Shown piece by piece: positions 8,261-16,874 of a stretch of 64,000 nucleotides of DNA (within the stretch, counting starts at the first letter, position 1; each line of letters begins with the position of its first letter). Origin of the DNA: Luteococcus peritonei (GTDB lineage: Bacteria; Actinomycetota; Actinomycetes; Propionibacteriales; Propionibacteriaceae); assembly GCF_039526385.1 (NCBI RefSeq), contig NZ_BAAAIX010000028.1, forward strand, positions 153,773 to 217,772. The letters run 5' to 3'. The notes below the pieces were generated by a model. The model was not told where the DNA came from, ran no database searches, and saw only the letters and a list, made by a program, of their open reading frames with translations. Made by a program: the position numbers and the translations under genes.

Positions 8261-10222
8261 TCAGCCGCCGACGTGGAGCTGGGGCCGCCAGCGCGGCTCC
8301 GGCTCCGCCTTGCGCAGGATCTCGTGCACCATCGGGGGAGTGTCGCCCTGGCCGGAGACGAAGAAGCGCATCATGTTGTCCACCGGGCTCTTCTCGGACC
8401 ACTCGAAGTAGCAGTGGGGCGGCTCGGAGGTGCGACGGTTGACCTCCAGCAGGACGGCGGCCAGCACGTTGGGCACCGCCGTGCCACTGGCTCGCAGCAC
8501 CCGGTGCCGGCCGATGACGGCACTGGTCACGTCCACCGGCGCCTCGAAGTCAGAGGCATCGGTGGTGTGGGCCTCCAGGAAGAGGGCGCCGGCCTCATTG
8601 GGGATGTGGTTGTCCAGCCGCACCTCGAGCGCCTTGTAGTTGTACTCGGCCTCGTCGTAGCGCTGGCCCTTGTGGGCGATGAAGCGGACCGGCTGCTGGG
8701 TGGCGATGGCCTCGGTGAGCATCTGCTCGGCGCCCGCGTCGAAGCGCACCAACGGCACCCGCAGCTCGGTGGAGCGGGTGGCTCGTGACCAGACCGAGAC
8801 CACCATGATCCCGGCCACGAAGAGCAGCGCGATCCACAGGCCGCCCGGATGGGTCAGCACATTGGTGACGAAGGTGTAGATGAAGATCATGCTGATCAGG
8901 CTGAAGAAGAGCCCTGCACCCCAGTGCCTGCGGCGCAGCTCGGTCAGGGCGACGGCTACCGCGGCAGAGGTCATCAGGGCCAGCACGCCGGTGGCATAGG
9001 CGGCGGCCTGCGCGTCGACGCTGGCATGGAACAGGACGGTGACCAGGGAGGCGACCAGCCACAGCACCACCACCAGCGGCCGGGTGGCCTTGGTCCACTC
9101 CGGGGCCATGCCGAAGCGGGGCAGGTAGCGCGGCACGATGTTGAGCATGCCGGCCATGGCCGAGGCGCCCGCGAACCACAGGATGGCGATGGTCACGGCG
9201 TCGTAGGCGGTGCCGAAACCCTCACCCAGCATGGTGTGCGCCAGGTAGGCCAGCGCACGCCCGTTGGCCTCGCCCCCGGGCTGGAAGGCCTCGGCGGGGA
9301 TCAGCAGGGTGGTGGCCAGCGAGGAGCCGATCAGCAGCACGCTCATGATGCAGGCGGCGGTGGTGAGCAGCTTGCGGGTGTTGCGGATCCGGCCGGCGGG
9401 GTTGCCGCGGGTGTCCTCGGGATCTCCCTTGACCAGGGGCATCACCACCACGCCGGTCTCGAAACCGGACAGGCCCAGGGCCAAGGCCGGGAAGACCAGC
9501 ATGGCGCCCAGCACGATGCCGGTGATGCTGTGGTGCTGGGTGAGCATCAGCTCGCGCCACTCGCCCACGAGCTCGGGGTGCGCGGCCACCCGCGACAGCC
9601 CCTTGACGACCACCACCACCGACAGCGCCAGGTAGGTGAGCACCAGCACGACGGCCACGCCGATGGCCTCGCTGAATCCCTTGAGGAAGACCGCTGCCAG
9701 CAGCGCCAGCAGGACCAGGGTGATGAGCACCTGCTGGCCCTCCAGGTAGTGCTTGAGCATGGGGTTCTCGATCAGGTGCGCCGTCGCATCGGCCGCCGAC
9801 AGCGTGATGGTGATGATGAAGCCGGTGGCGACGAAGCCGATCAGGCTGAGCACCAGCACCTTGGAGGGCCAGTAGGTGAGCAGCTTCTCCAGCATGGACA
9901 GCGAGCCGTCCCCGTGCGGGCTCTCCTTGGCCACCCGGCGGTACATCGGCAGGGCGCCGAACAGGGTGATCAGCACCAGCACCAGGGTCGCGACCGGGGC
10001 CAGCGAGCCGGCGGCCAGGGCCGCGATGCCGGGCTGGTAGCCCAGGGTGGAGAAGTAGTCCACGCCGGTCAGGCACATCACGGAGTACCACGGCTTGGCG
10101 TGGGCCTGGGAGACCTTCTCGTCAGGGTTCTCCAGGCCCGCCGGAGCGCTCTCCTCGCGCTGCAGGAACCAGCGCAGGAAGCCATCGCGGCGTTGGTGCG
10201 GGGTGGGTGCGGTCGTGGTCAC
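8261..10222 (-). CDS. APC-superfamily permease (amino acid or K+/KimA-like)
   Basis: Membrane permease of about 653 residues with around 12 hydrophobic segments between residues 45 and 500 and a soluble cytoplasmic C-terminal domain of about 150 residues. The first helix carries the helix-breaking GYQPGIAALAAG stretch typical of APC transporters. The overall plan, 12 helices plus a cytosolic tail, resembles both amino-acid permeases and KimA-type potassium transporters; I cannot choose between them from motifs. The GTG at 10222 is the most likely start because it directly precedes the conserved TTTAPTPHQRRDGFL leader. No strong ribosome binding site is visible. It is convergent with the reductase, 29 bases apart. 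Confidence 0.85.
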   Translation of the reverse strand: MTTTAPTPHQRRDGFLRWFLQREESAPAGLENPDEKVSQAHAKPWYSVMCLTGVDYFSTLGYQPGIAALAAGSLAPVATLVLVLITLFGALPMYRRVAKESPHGDGSLSMLEKLLTYWPSKVLVLSLIGFVATGFIITITLSAADATAHLIENPMLKHYLEGQQVLITLVLLALLAAVFLKGFSEAIGVAVVLVLTYLALSVVVVVKGLSRVAAHPELVGEWRELMLTQHHSITGIVLGAMLVFPALALGLSGFETGVVVMPLVKGDPEDTRGNPAGRIRNTRKLLTTAACIMSVLLIGSSLATTLLIPAEAFQPGGEANGRALAYLAHTMLGEGFGTAYDAVTIAILWFAGASAMAGMLNIVPRYLPRFGMAPEWTKATRPLVVVLWLVASLVTVLFHASVDAQAAAYATGVLALMTSAAVAVALTELRRRHWGAGLFFSLISMIFIYTFVTNVLTHPGGLWIALLFVAGIMVVSVWSRATRSTELRVPLVRFDAGAEQMLTEAIATQQPVRFIAHKGQRYDEAEYNYKALEVRLDNHIPNEAGALFLEAHTTDASDFEAPVDVTSAVIGRHRVLRASGTAVPNVLAAVLLEVNRRTSEPPHCYFEWSEKSPVDNMMRFFVSGQGDTPPMVHEILRKAEPEPRWRPQLHVGG

Positions 10223-10311
10223 CGCACAAGGGTAGGACCAGGGTGGGCGCAGCGGGGGCGCGGGAGCGTCTGGTGGGGTGCGGTCCACAGCTGCGGCTCA
10301 GCGGACGCGAA

Positions 10312-10343
10312 CGGGGCCGCCCCGCTGCTGCGAGACGGCCCCG
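10312..10343 (-). terminator. Terminator-like hairpin after the catalase gene
   Basis: An 8-bp perfect stem, CGGGGCCG (10312-10319) with CGGCCCCG (10336-10343), lies 24 bases beyond the catalase stop codon on the minus strand. Confidence 0.5.
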
Positions 10344-10366
10344 GTTCTGCTGCTGTGGTCAACTGA

Positions 10367-11986
10367 TCACTTGGCGGCGTTGGTGTTGTTCTCTTCGATG
10401 GTCTCGCCGGAGGCGGCGCGGGCGTCGGCGGCCTCGTGCTCGGTGTAGGGGTTGGGCTCACCGGAGCCGGCCTCCACCTTGGCCTGGATCTTCTGGCCGC
10501 AGGCCGGGTCGACGGCCTTCCAGTAGGCGAAGGCCCGCTGCAGGACCTCGCCCTTGACGCCGCCCAGCAGGTGGCCGGCGACATTGTTGACGAAGGCCTC
10601 GCGCTGCTCGTCGTTCCAGACCTCGCGGACCAGGATGCCGGGCTGGGTGAAGTCGTCGTCCTCGGCGCGCAGGGTGTAGGCCTGGCGCACCATCTCGCCG
10701 TCGGACTCCCAGCCGTCCTCCACCGGGCCGACCTCGTCGGAGTAGCTGCGACCCATCGAGTTGGGCGCGTAGACGGCCTGGATCTTGCCCTGCTCGGACT
10801 TCTCGGACTGCTCGAAGTTCATGTAGCCGTCGTGCATGCCGATGAAGTTGCGCTCGACGATCGGGCGGTTGACCGGCAGCTGGTCGTAGTTGGTGCCGAT
10901 GCGGTGGCGCTGCTGGTCGGGGTAGGCAAAGACGCGGCCGAGCAGCATCTTGTCGGGGCTGAAGCCGATGCCGGGCACCAGGTTCGAGGGGGAGAAGGCG
11001 GCCTGCTCGATCTGGGCGAAGAAGTTGGCCGGGTTCTGGTCCAGCGTCAGGGTGCCGACCTCGATCAGCGGGTAGTCCTTGTGGGACCAGATCTTGGTGA
11101 GGTCGAAGGGGTTGTAGCGGTAGGTCTTGGCCTCCTCGTAGGGCATGACCTGCACCGACAGCTTCCACTGCGGGAAGTCACCGCGCTCGATGGACTCCCA
11201 CAGGTCGCGACGGTGGAAGTCGGCGTCCTCGCCGGCGATCTTGGTGGCCTGGTCGCCGGTCAGGCCCTCGACGCCCTGCTGGCTGTGGAAGTGGTACTTG
11301 ACCCAGAAGCGCTCGCCGGCCGCGTTGACCCACATGTAGGTGTGGGAGCCGTAGCCGTTCATGTGGCGCCAGGTCTTCGGGATGCCGCGGTCGCCCATCA
11401 GGTAGGTGACCTGGTGGGCGGTCTCCGGGTTCAGGCTCCAGAAGTCCCACTGCATGTTGTTGTCGCGCAGGCCGTTGCCGGGCAGGCGCTTCTGCGAGGC
11501 GATGAAGCTCGAGAACTTCAGCGGGTCACGCACGAAGAAGACGGGGGTGTTGTTGCCCACCAGGTCGTAGTTGCCCTCTTCGGTGTAGAACTTCAGCGCG
11601 AAGCCGCGCACGTCGCGCCAGGTGTCGGGGGAGCCCTGCTCGCCCGCGACGGTGGAGAAGCGCGCCAGCATCTTGGTCTTGGCGCCCTTCTGGAACAGGC
11701 CGGCCTTGGTGTACTGGCTGACGTCCTGGGTGGTCTCGAAGGTGCCGAAGGCGCCGGCGCCCTTGGCGTGCGGACGACGCTCGGGGACGTTGGCGCGGTT
11801 GAAGTGGGCCAGGGTCTCCACCAGGTGCACGTCGTGCAGCAGCAGCGGGCCGTTGGCGCCGACGCTGAGCGAGTTGCGGTCGCTGACGGCAGGGGCGCCG
11901 TTGGACTTGGTGGATCCTCCGTCGGGTCGGGCGCCGCTGGGCAGCGCTCCGAGCGTGTCTTCCTGGGGTAAGTGGCGATCGGTCAT
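10367..11986 (-). CDS. Monofunctional heme catalase
   Basis: Catalase of 539 residues (small-subunit, clade 3-like) that disproportionates hydrogen peroxide in the cytoplasm. The distal catalytic His is in VPERRPHAKGAGAFG, the distal Asn in GNNTPVFFVRDPLKF, and the proximal heme-ligand Tyr in RVFAYPDQQRHRIGTNY. A short C-terminal catalase-associated domain follows. The ATG at 11986 has AAGGAG 5 bases upstream, so longer in-frame starts are rejected. The upstream region is relatively A/T rich (AAATATT near 12064-12070) and might bind a Fur- or OxyR-type regulator, but no clear box is seen. No furA-like gene is adjacent. Confidence 0.96.
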   Translation of the reverse strand: MTDRHLPQEDTLGALPSGARPDGGSTKSNGAPAVSDRNSLSVGANGPLLLHDVHLVETLAHFNRANVPERRPHAKGAGAFGTFETTQDVSQYTKAGLFQKGAKTKMLARFSTVAGEQGSPDTWRDVRGFALKFYTEEGNYDLVGNNTPVFFVRDPLKFSSFIASQKRLPGNGLRDNNMQWDFWSLNPETAHQVTYLMGDRGIPKTWRHMNGYGSHTYMWVNAAGERFWVKYHFHSQQGVEGLTGDQATKIAGEDADFHRRDLWESIERGDFPQWKLSVQVMPYEEAKTYRYNPFDLTKIWSHKDYPLIEVGTLTLDQNPANFFAQIEQAAFSPSNLVPGIGFSPDKMLLGRVFAYPDQQRHRIGTNYDQLPVNRPIVERNFIGMHDGYMNFEQSEKSEQGKIQAVYAPNSMGRSYSDEVGPVEDGWESDGEMVRQAYTLRAEDDDFTQPGILVREVWNDEQREAFVNNVAGHLLGGVKGEVLQRAFAYWKAVDPACGQKIQAKVEAGSGEPNPYTEHEAADARAASGETIEENNTNAAK

Positions 11987-12154
11987 CTGCACTCCTTTTT
12001 GGACAGGCCCGTGACGGGTTGCCATGGGCACCTTCGAAGAACACACAACCAGAGAGCACCGACAAATATTCCGCTCGAAAGCTGAGGCGGCCCTAACTTG
12101 CCACCCGGTCAATCCCTTGCGGCGGGGGATTTGGGGTCCTGGCGGTGGCGGACC

Positions 12155-14359
12155 TCAGCCGATGACCAGCGACGTGGGCCATCCCGCCCCGATCTGGCGC
12201 CGCATCCCCCAGCGGTTGCCCAGGTTCGGGTAGAGCCACAGCCGGCCGTCGGAGGCGAGCGCGACCAGGTCGGGGCGCCCGTCGCCGGACATGTCGCCCA
12301 CGCGGACCAGGGACGCCATCGACGACCACCCCTGGCCCACCTGCGGGCCAGAGCGCAGGGTTCCGTCCGCGGCGCTGGTGAACAGCTGCATCCGTCCGTC
12401 GGCCCGGACGCCGACCAGGTCGTCACGTCCGTCCGCATTCCAGTCGCCGACGGCCGCGAGCTTGCGGATGCCGCCGAACCCGACCCCGATCCGGGTCCTG
12501 GCGGACAGGCCGCTGGCCGTGACCGTGTAGCGACAGAGGCTGCCCGTGCTGTTCTCCCGGGCGACGAGGTACTGCGTCCCGCCACCGGTGAGGTGGCCGG
12601 CAGTCGTCACCAGGGACATGGTGGTCCATCCGTTGCCGACCTGCTTGCGCCCCCCGAGGGCTGAGGGGCCGGGCACCAGGTGCTGCCACATCCGCCCGCC
12701 GGAGTCGACCATCAACAGGTCGGACTGCCGATCCCTGTTGAGGTCGTGCACCCGGCCGATCCAGGTGACCTGGCCCCAGCTGCCGGGCAGCCGGGTGGTC
12801 GTGGTGAGGGTGGTCGTCGTGCCCGGGTAGAAGCGCAGCACTCCCGCCGTGGCCGAGTACAGGTCACCGCGTCCGTCCGCCGTCGAGTCGCCGAAGCGCT
12901 CCGCCGCGTTCGTGCGCACCGTCTGGCTGATCGTTCCGCTGAAGGTCTGGTCGGCCGAGTTGAACCGCGCGCTCCGCGCACCCGTGCCGGTCCACGTGAT
13001 GATGCCAGGACCCCGGCTGGCACCGCTCACCGTGAGGGCGGCGCCACGCCGGTCGAGCAGGGTCAGGGGCCACCAGCCGCTGGTGCTGAGGGGCAGCGGG
13101 ATGACCTGGCCCTGCGCCTCGATGGCTTCTGCCGTCACCCGGGACAGCGGGCTCAGGTCGGAGATGCGGTTCTCTCGCAGGAAGAGCCAGCGCAGGTTGA
13201 CCAGACCGCCGAGCGGCCGGACGCTGTCCACCGCATTGCGGTTCAGGTTGAGGCTGCGGAGCTGCGACAGGGCGGCCAACGGGCCCACGTCCTGCACCTG
13301 GTTGGACTCGAGGCTGAGCTCGCGCAGGTTGGTGAGGCCGCGCAGCGCAGCCAGGTTGCTGACCCGGTTGCCGGTCAGGTCGAGGGTGTCGAGCTGACCC
13401 GAACCCGCCAGCGGAGTGAGTGCCGAGACCGTGTTGCCCCACAGGTGCAGCTCGCCGAGCCTCCGCAGGGTCGCCAGGGGGCCGATGCTGCTGATCTGGT
13501 TCAGCGAGGCCTCAAGGGTGACCAGTGAGGAGGCCCCGTCGACGCCCTCCAGGGTGGTGAGGCGGTTGTCATCGACGGCGAGGTCCACCAGTGCACGCGC
13601 CGGAAGCCCGGACAGACTGGTCAGGGCATTGCTGGAGGCCCTCAGCTCGGTCAGGCCGGTCAGCCCCGCCAGGGGTTGGAGCGAGGTCACCTGGTTCGAG
13701 GGGATCCACAGCCGCCGCAGTCCGGTGATTCCTCGTAGCGGCTCAAGGCTGGCCACCTGGTTGCGGGAGAGGTCCAGGGAGGTCAGGTTCCGAGCCTGTT
13801 CGAGGCCTGCCAGGGATCGGATAGAGCGGTCCTGGCAGTTGAGCGAGGTGAGCTGCTGGAGGTCGGCGCCGGTCACGGCGCTGCCCTGGGGGAGCCCGAG
13901 GGCATCGGTCAGGCAGAGCCTGAGGTTCGCATCGAGCGAGCTGATGGCGGTGGCCTTCACCCGGGACGGGGCCCCGCTGGTGGGTGACTGGTGCTTGCTG
14001 TTGATCCCGCTCGGTTCGAAGAAGCGGAAGGCCAGGGCAGGGCTGCCGACCGAACGGCCCGCCGAGGTCTGCACCGTCACGCCGACGATCCCGGCGGGAT
14101 GCGAGGGGACGCGCACCAGGAGCTCCTGGCCGGAGCGCAGGCGCACCGAGGGCGAGGTCACCGAGCCGAAGCGGACGGTGCTGTCCGCCGTGAAGCCCGA
14201 CCCCTGGAGGCTCACCCAGACCTCGGAGGAGCGTGCGGCGCTGCGGACCGAGAGGGAGTCGATCCTCGGGGTGGTCTGCGCCCGGGCCGGGGCTGTGGCG
14301 GGAACCGCCAGGGGGAGGGCCACCAGACAGGCCAGCAGCGGGAGGGTTCTGGGCCTCAT
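12155..14359 (-). CDS. Secreted leucine-rich-repeat protein with IPT and FG-GAP domains
   Basis: Predicted exported protein of 734 residues. It has a Sec-type signal (residues 1-28, ending around APARA), an IPT/TIG-like immunoglobulin fold (about 30-115), and about eleven 22-residue internalin-type leucine-rich repeats (about 165-430; units such as LTSLDLSRNQVASLEPLRG). A short Ig-like linker follows, then a C-terminal FG-GAP/VCBS propeller of repeated DxNxDGxxDL units (GDWNADGRDDLVGV, GDMSGDGRPDLVAL; about 500-734) likely to bind calcium. There is no LPXTG or membrane anchor, so it may be released or held non-covalently. Its ATG overlaps the stop of the upstream C5-epimerase-like gene (ATGA), implying coupled translation. 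A role in binding or organising an extracellular glycan or host surface is inference. Confidence 0.8.
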   Translation of the reverse strand: MRPRTLPLLACLVALPLAVPATAPARAQTTPRIDSLSVRSAARSSEVWVSLQGSGFTADSTVRFGSVTSPSVRLRSGQELLVRVPSHPAGIVGVTVQTSAGRSVGSPALAFRFFEPSGINSKHQSPTSGAPSRVKATAISSLDANLRLCLTDALGLPQGSAVTGADLQQLTSLNCQDRSIRSLAGLEQARNLTSLDLSRNQVASLEPLRGITGLRRLWIPSNQVTSLQPLAGLTGLTELRASSNALTSLSGLPARALVDLAVDDNRLTTLEGVDGASSLVTLEASLNQISSIGPLATLRRLGELHLWGNTVSALTPLAGSGQLDTLDLTGNRVSNLAALRGLTNLRELSLESNQVQDVGPLAALSQLRSLNLNRNAVDSVRPLGGLVNLRWLFLRENRISDLSPLSRVTAEAIEAQGQVIPLPLSTSGWWPLTLLDRRGAALTVSGASRGPGIITWTGTGARSARFNSADQTFSGTISQTVRTNAAERFGDSTADGRGDLYSATAGVLRFYPGTTTTLTTTTRLPGSWGQVTWIGRVHDLNRDRQSDLLMVDSGGRMWQHLVPGPSALGGRKQVGNGWTTMSLVTTAGHLTGGGTQYLVARENSTGSLCRYTVTASGLSARTRIGVGFGGIRKLAAVGDWNADGRDDLVGVRADGRMQLFTSAADGTLRSGPQVGQGWSSMASLVRVGDMSGDGRPDLVALASDGRLWLYPNLGNRWGMRRQIGAGWPTSLVIG

Positions 14360-15774
14360 CGGTAGTGCACTCCTTGGTTCTCGGGGATCCACAGGCCGGC
14401 AAATCCGCCGTCCTCGATCAGGATGTGGTGCTGGCCGGCGATCAGCGCGCGGCTGCGTGAATGGGCCATCGACGACCGCGACAGGGTCTGGGTGCGGGCG
14501 AGCACACGCCGGCCACCGGTGTCCATCCGGAAACCCTGGATCTGGCGCCCTGCATCGAAGACCACGGCGCGGGAGCGGGTGAAGTCGACGCGGTCCGTGG
14601 CCGTACCGAGCCGGAAGGCACGGCCGGCGGTCTCGCGAACAAACCATCCGGTGTAGGGCCCGTTGTTCATGTGGCTCCAGACGCCCGGGAAGCCCAGCCA
14701 ACGGGCCCTGGTGCTGGAACGGAGCACGGTTCCTGCGGGAGGGGTCCACAGGCGGGGGGTGCCGGGGGCGGTGGCGCCGAGCTTCATCACCTGCACCGGG
14801 GTGGGGTTGACCTGCAGGCTCGCCGCACCTCCCGTGATCGGCCAGTCGTTGACCATCTGGTCGACGACCTTGGCGATGCGCTCGGCGCCCGTGTGGTTGT
14901 AGAGCTGGGTGTACACGGAGGCATTCACGTTGTGGTAGCTGGTGACCTGGGAGCGGGAGAAGGCGTGGTAGTTCGACGCCGAGCCCGGGACCCGGCAGTA
15001 GTTCCGGTAGAAGTCAAGCGTGGCCGCGGCGCCCTGGACGAGGTCCTTGGTGCGGGCGTCGCCGGACAGCTGAGTGAAGTAGGCGAGTTCGGAGAGGGCG
15101 TAGAAGTGGCCGTTGAAGACGCCCGAGGGCACACCGCCCGGCTCCGGGTACTCCTCGAGCCACAGGCAGTTGTTCACGTCGGTCCCCGCGATCCATGGCT
15201 CCGCCGGCCGTGACCGCACCGGTGGCATCCAGAACGCCTGCAGCACCTCCTGCATGTACTGCTGCCACTTCCGCTGGCCGGTGAACTCCCACATCCAGTA
15301 GCAGATGCGCGGGAACTTGGCCTGCCCGAAGGCCGAGTACCAGGGGTCGGCGAGCACTCCGTGGCGCGAGTGCCAGTCGAACTCGTAGGCGAGAAAGCGC
15401 GCTCCCTGGCGACGTGCGGAACGCTTCATCAGCGCCTCGGTGACCTGGCCGACATAGGCCAGGTGGCCCCGGTCCTTGTCCAGCTGGTAGGACTCCAGGT
15501 GGGAGTTCAGGAAATTGCCCAGTTGCGTTGGATGGATGACCTTGCGCCCGTCCTTCAGGGGCAGGAGGGGAATCCCGTCGGGCCCGCTGGTGCCCATCAG
15601 GCCGCGGTAGCTCGGTGGAATGACCGCCCAGGCCGGGCGGGGCGGGCTGACCACCGTCTCGCTCATCATGCGCCAGCGCGTCGAGGCGTCTGCCGTCGGT
15701 GCCAGACCGGCCCCCAGCAGACCGAGACTGGAGGCGGTCAGCAGGGAACGGCGGGACAGGACGTTCTCGTTCAT
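14356..15774 (-). CDS. Exported D-glucuronyl C5-epimerase-like protein
   Basis: Protein of 472 residues with an N-terminal twin-arginine-like signal (SRRSLLTASSLGLLGAG). The middle region, about residues 170-330, resembles the C-terminal domain of D-glucuronyl C5-epimerases (GVFNGHFYALSELAYFTQL; YHNVNASVYTQLY), an alpha/alpha-barrel that acts on uronic-acid polysaccharides. I recognise the family by these motifs only; enzyme activity is not assured. The ATG at 15774 is preceded by GAGG 9 bases away. It forms a two-gene operon with the LRR/FG-GAP protein through a 4-base overlap. Tat export implies folding before secretion, perhaps with a cofactor or metal. A surface-glycan substrate is inference. 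Confidence 0.7.
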   Translation of the reverse strand: MNENVLSRRSLLTASSLGLLGAGLAPTADASTRWRMMSETVVSPPRPAWAVIPPSYRGLMGTSGPDGIPLLPLKDGRKVIHPTQLGNFLNSHLESYQLDKDRGHLAYVGQVTEALMKRSARRQGARFLAYEFDWHSRHGVLADPWYSAFGQAKFPRICYWMWEFTGQRKWQQYMQEVLQAFWMPPVRSRPAEPWIAGTDVNNCLWLEEYPEPGGVPSGVFNGHFYALSELAYFTQLSGDARTKDLVQGAAATLDFYRNYCRVPGSASNYHAFSRSQVTSYHNVNASVYTQLYNHTGAERIAKVVDQMVNDWPITGGAASLQVNPTPVQVMKLGATAPGTPRLWTPPAGTVLRSSTRARWLGFPGVWSHMNNGPYTGWFVRETAGRAFRLGTATDRVDFTRSRAVVFDAGRQIQGFRMDTGGRRVLARTQTLSRSSMAHSRSRALIAGQHHILIEDGGFAGLWIPENQGVHYR

Positions 15775-15975
15775 GTCGAGATCCTCACGTGAGGGGGCTG
15801 GCTTCGCAAGCCGGTGGCCACCGAAGCATCCCACCCGCAGGGCGATCCGCGACACGGCGGGTCTCCCCGCTCGGAGATCTTCCGAGTAGCCTCAGGTGCT
15901 GAGAGGCATGCGCAGACGCACGTCGGGTCCTGCTGTGCATTGGGCTCGCGAGCTGCGAGAATGGCTGGGCCCCAC

Positions 15976-16052
15976 GGGCGCATAGCTCAGTTGGTTAGAG
16001 CACCTGCCTTACAAGCAGGGAGTCGGGGGTTCGAGTCCCTCTGCGCCCACCA
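15976..16052 (+). tRNA. tRNA-Val (anticodon TAC)
   Basis: Complete cloverleaf: acceptor strands GGGCGCA (15976-15982) and TGCGCCC (16042-16048), D arm with AGCTCAGTTGGTTAGAGC, anticodon arm with loop CTTACAA so the anticodon is TAC (16010-16012), and a T loop TTCGAGT. The CCA end is encoded at 16050-16052. It should read GTA and GTG valine codons. Confidence 0.97.
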
Positions 16053-16063
16053 CCTCGCCCGGC

Positions 16064-16231
16064 TCAGCTGCGGCCGGCCAGCTCCCAGCTGTGCAGCCGC
16101 GAGGAGAGCACGGACGGCAGCCGCAGCAGGGGAGCGTGCCCCACCGCCTCGATCGCCCGCTCCACCAGCAGGGCCGCGCCCACGACGCCCATGGCCAGCA
16201 GCGCCGGGTAGGCCAGGGCGAACCAGCCTCG
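16064..16231 (-). pseudogene. Coding-like fragment of a small membrane protein
   Basis: On the minus strand, between the yqeY terminator and tRNA-Val, a frame reads like real protein: a hydrophobic stretch FALAYPALLAMGVVGAAL, then VERAIEAVGHAPLL and a TGA stop at 16064. The frame continues upward without any ATG, GTG or TTG until it runs into the terminator, so no normal start exists. An internal ATG at 16192 would give 42 residues. It may be the 3' remnant of a deleted gene or a very small membrane protein. The family is not recognised. Confidence 0.35.
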
Positions 16232-16246
16232 GGGGTCGTGGCATGA

Positions 16247-16280
16247 CGACGGCCCCCGGCCGGGAAGCCGGGGGCCGTCG
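16247..16280 (-). terminator. Terminator after yqeY
   Basis: Perfect 14-bp GC stem (16247-16260 with 16267-16280) with the loop CGGGAA, 13 bases beyond the yqeY stop codon. Confidence 0.75.
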
Positions 16281-16293
16281 GGCCAGCTGCAGC

Positions 16294-16761
16294 TCAGGCG
16301 AGTGCGGAGCGCACCATGCCGGAGATGGTGCGACCGTCGGAGCGGCCCTCGGCGCGAGCGGTGACCGCCTTGATGATGGCGCCCATCTGCTTCATGGTCG
16401 GCTTCTCGCCGCTGGCCGCCGCGGCGGCCGCCACCTCCTCGTCGACCAGTAGCTGCACCTCGGCCTCGGTGAGCGGGGCGGGCAGGTAGCGGGCCAGGAA
16501 GTCGGCCTCGGAGCTCTCCTTGGCGGCCAGCTCCGGGCGGCCACCGGCGGCATAGGCCTCGGCGGAGTCCTTGCGCTTGTTGACCTCCTTGGTCACCACG
16601 CCGATCTCCTCGGCATCGCTCAGCTCACGGGCGGCGTCGCCGGCCACCTCCTCGGTGTGCAGGGCGGCCAGCGCCATGCGCAGGTTGCTCTTCGCGGCGT
16701 CGTCCTTGGCCTTCATGGCCACCACCAGGTCGGCCTTCAGCTGGTCCTTGAGTGCTCCCAT
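16294..16761 (-). CDS. yqeY: GatB/YqeY family protein
   Basis: Protein of 155 residues that matches the YqeY family along its whole length. It has an N-terminal helical domain beginning MGALKDQLKADLVVAMKAKD with the conserved SNLRMALAAL segment, and a C-terminal domain related to the tail of GatB (FLARYLPAPLTEAEV, MKQMGAIIKAV). The GatB tail contacts tRNA, so tRNA-related activity is often suggested, but the function of stand-alone YqeY is not established. The ATG at 16761 is preceded by AAAGGA 7 bases away. It is divergent from prfB. Confidence 0.9.
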   Translation of the reverse strand: MGALKDQLKADLVVAMKAKDDAAKSNLRMALAALHTEEVAGDAARELSDAEEIGVVTKEVNKRKDSAEAYAAGGRPELAAKESSEADFLARYLPAPLTEAEVQLLVDEEVAAAAAASGEKPTMKQMGAIIKAVTARAEGRSDGRTISGMVRSALA

Positions 16762-16860
16762 GGATCATTCCTTTCGTCGCCACGATCCTCCCACGCCCCT
16801 CGACCGACTGTCGCCGCTGGCGGCGGCCGGCCGTCGCTGGGCGCAGGGGCGTGGTGCTTG

Positions 16861-16866
16861 TAGACT
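16861..16866 (+). promoter_or_regulatory. -10 box of prfB (leaderless)
   Basis: TAGACT lies 8 bases before the GTG at 16875, so transcription should begin at or next to the start codon. No ribosome binding site precedes this GTG, which fits leaderless translation. Confidence 0.6.
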
Positions 16867-16874
16867 CACTCGAC

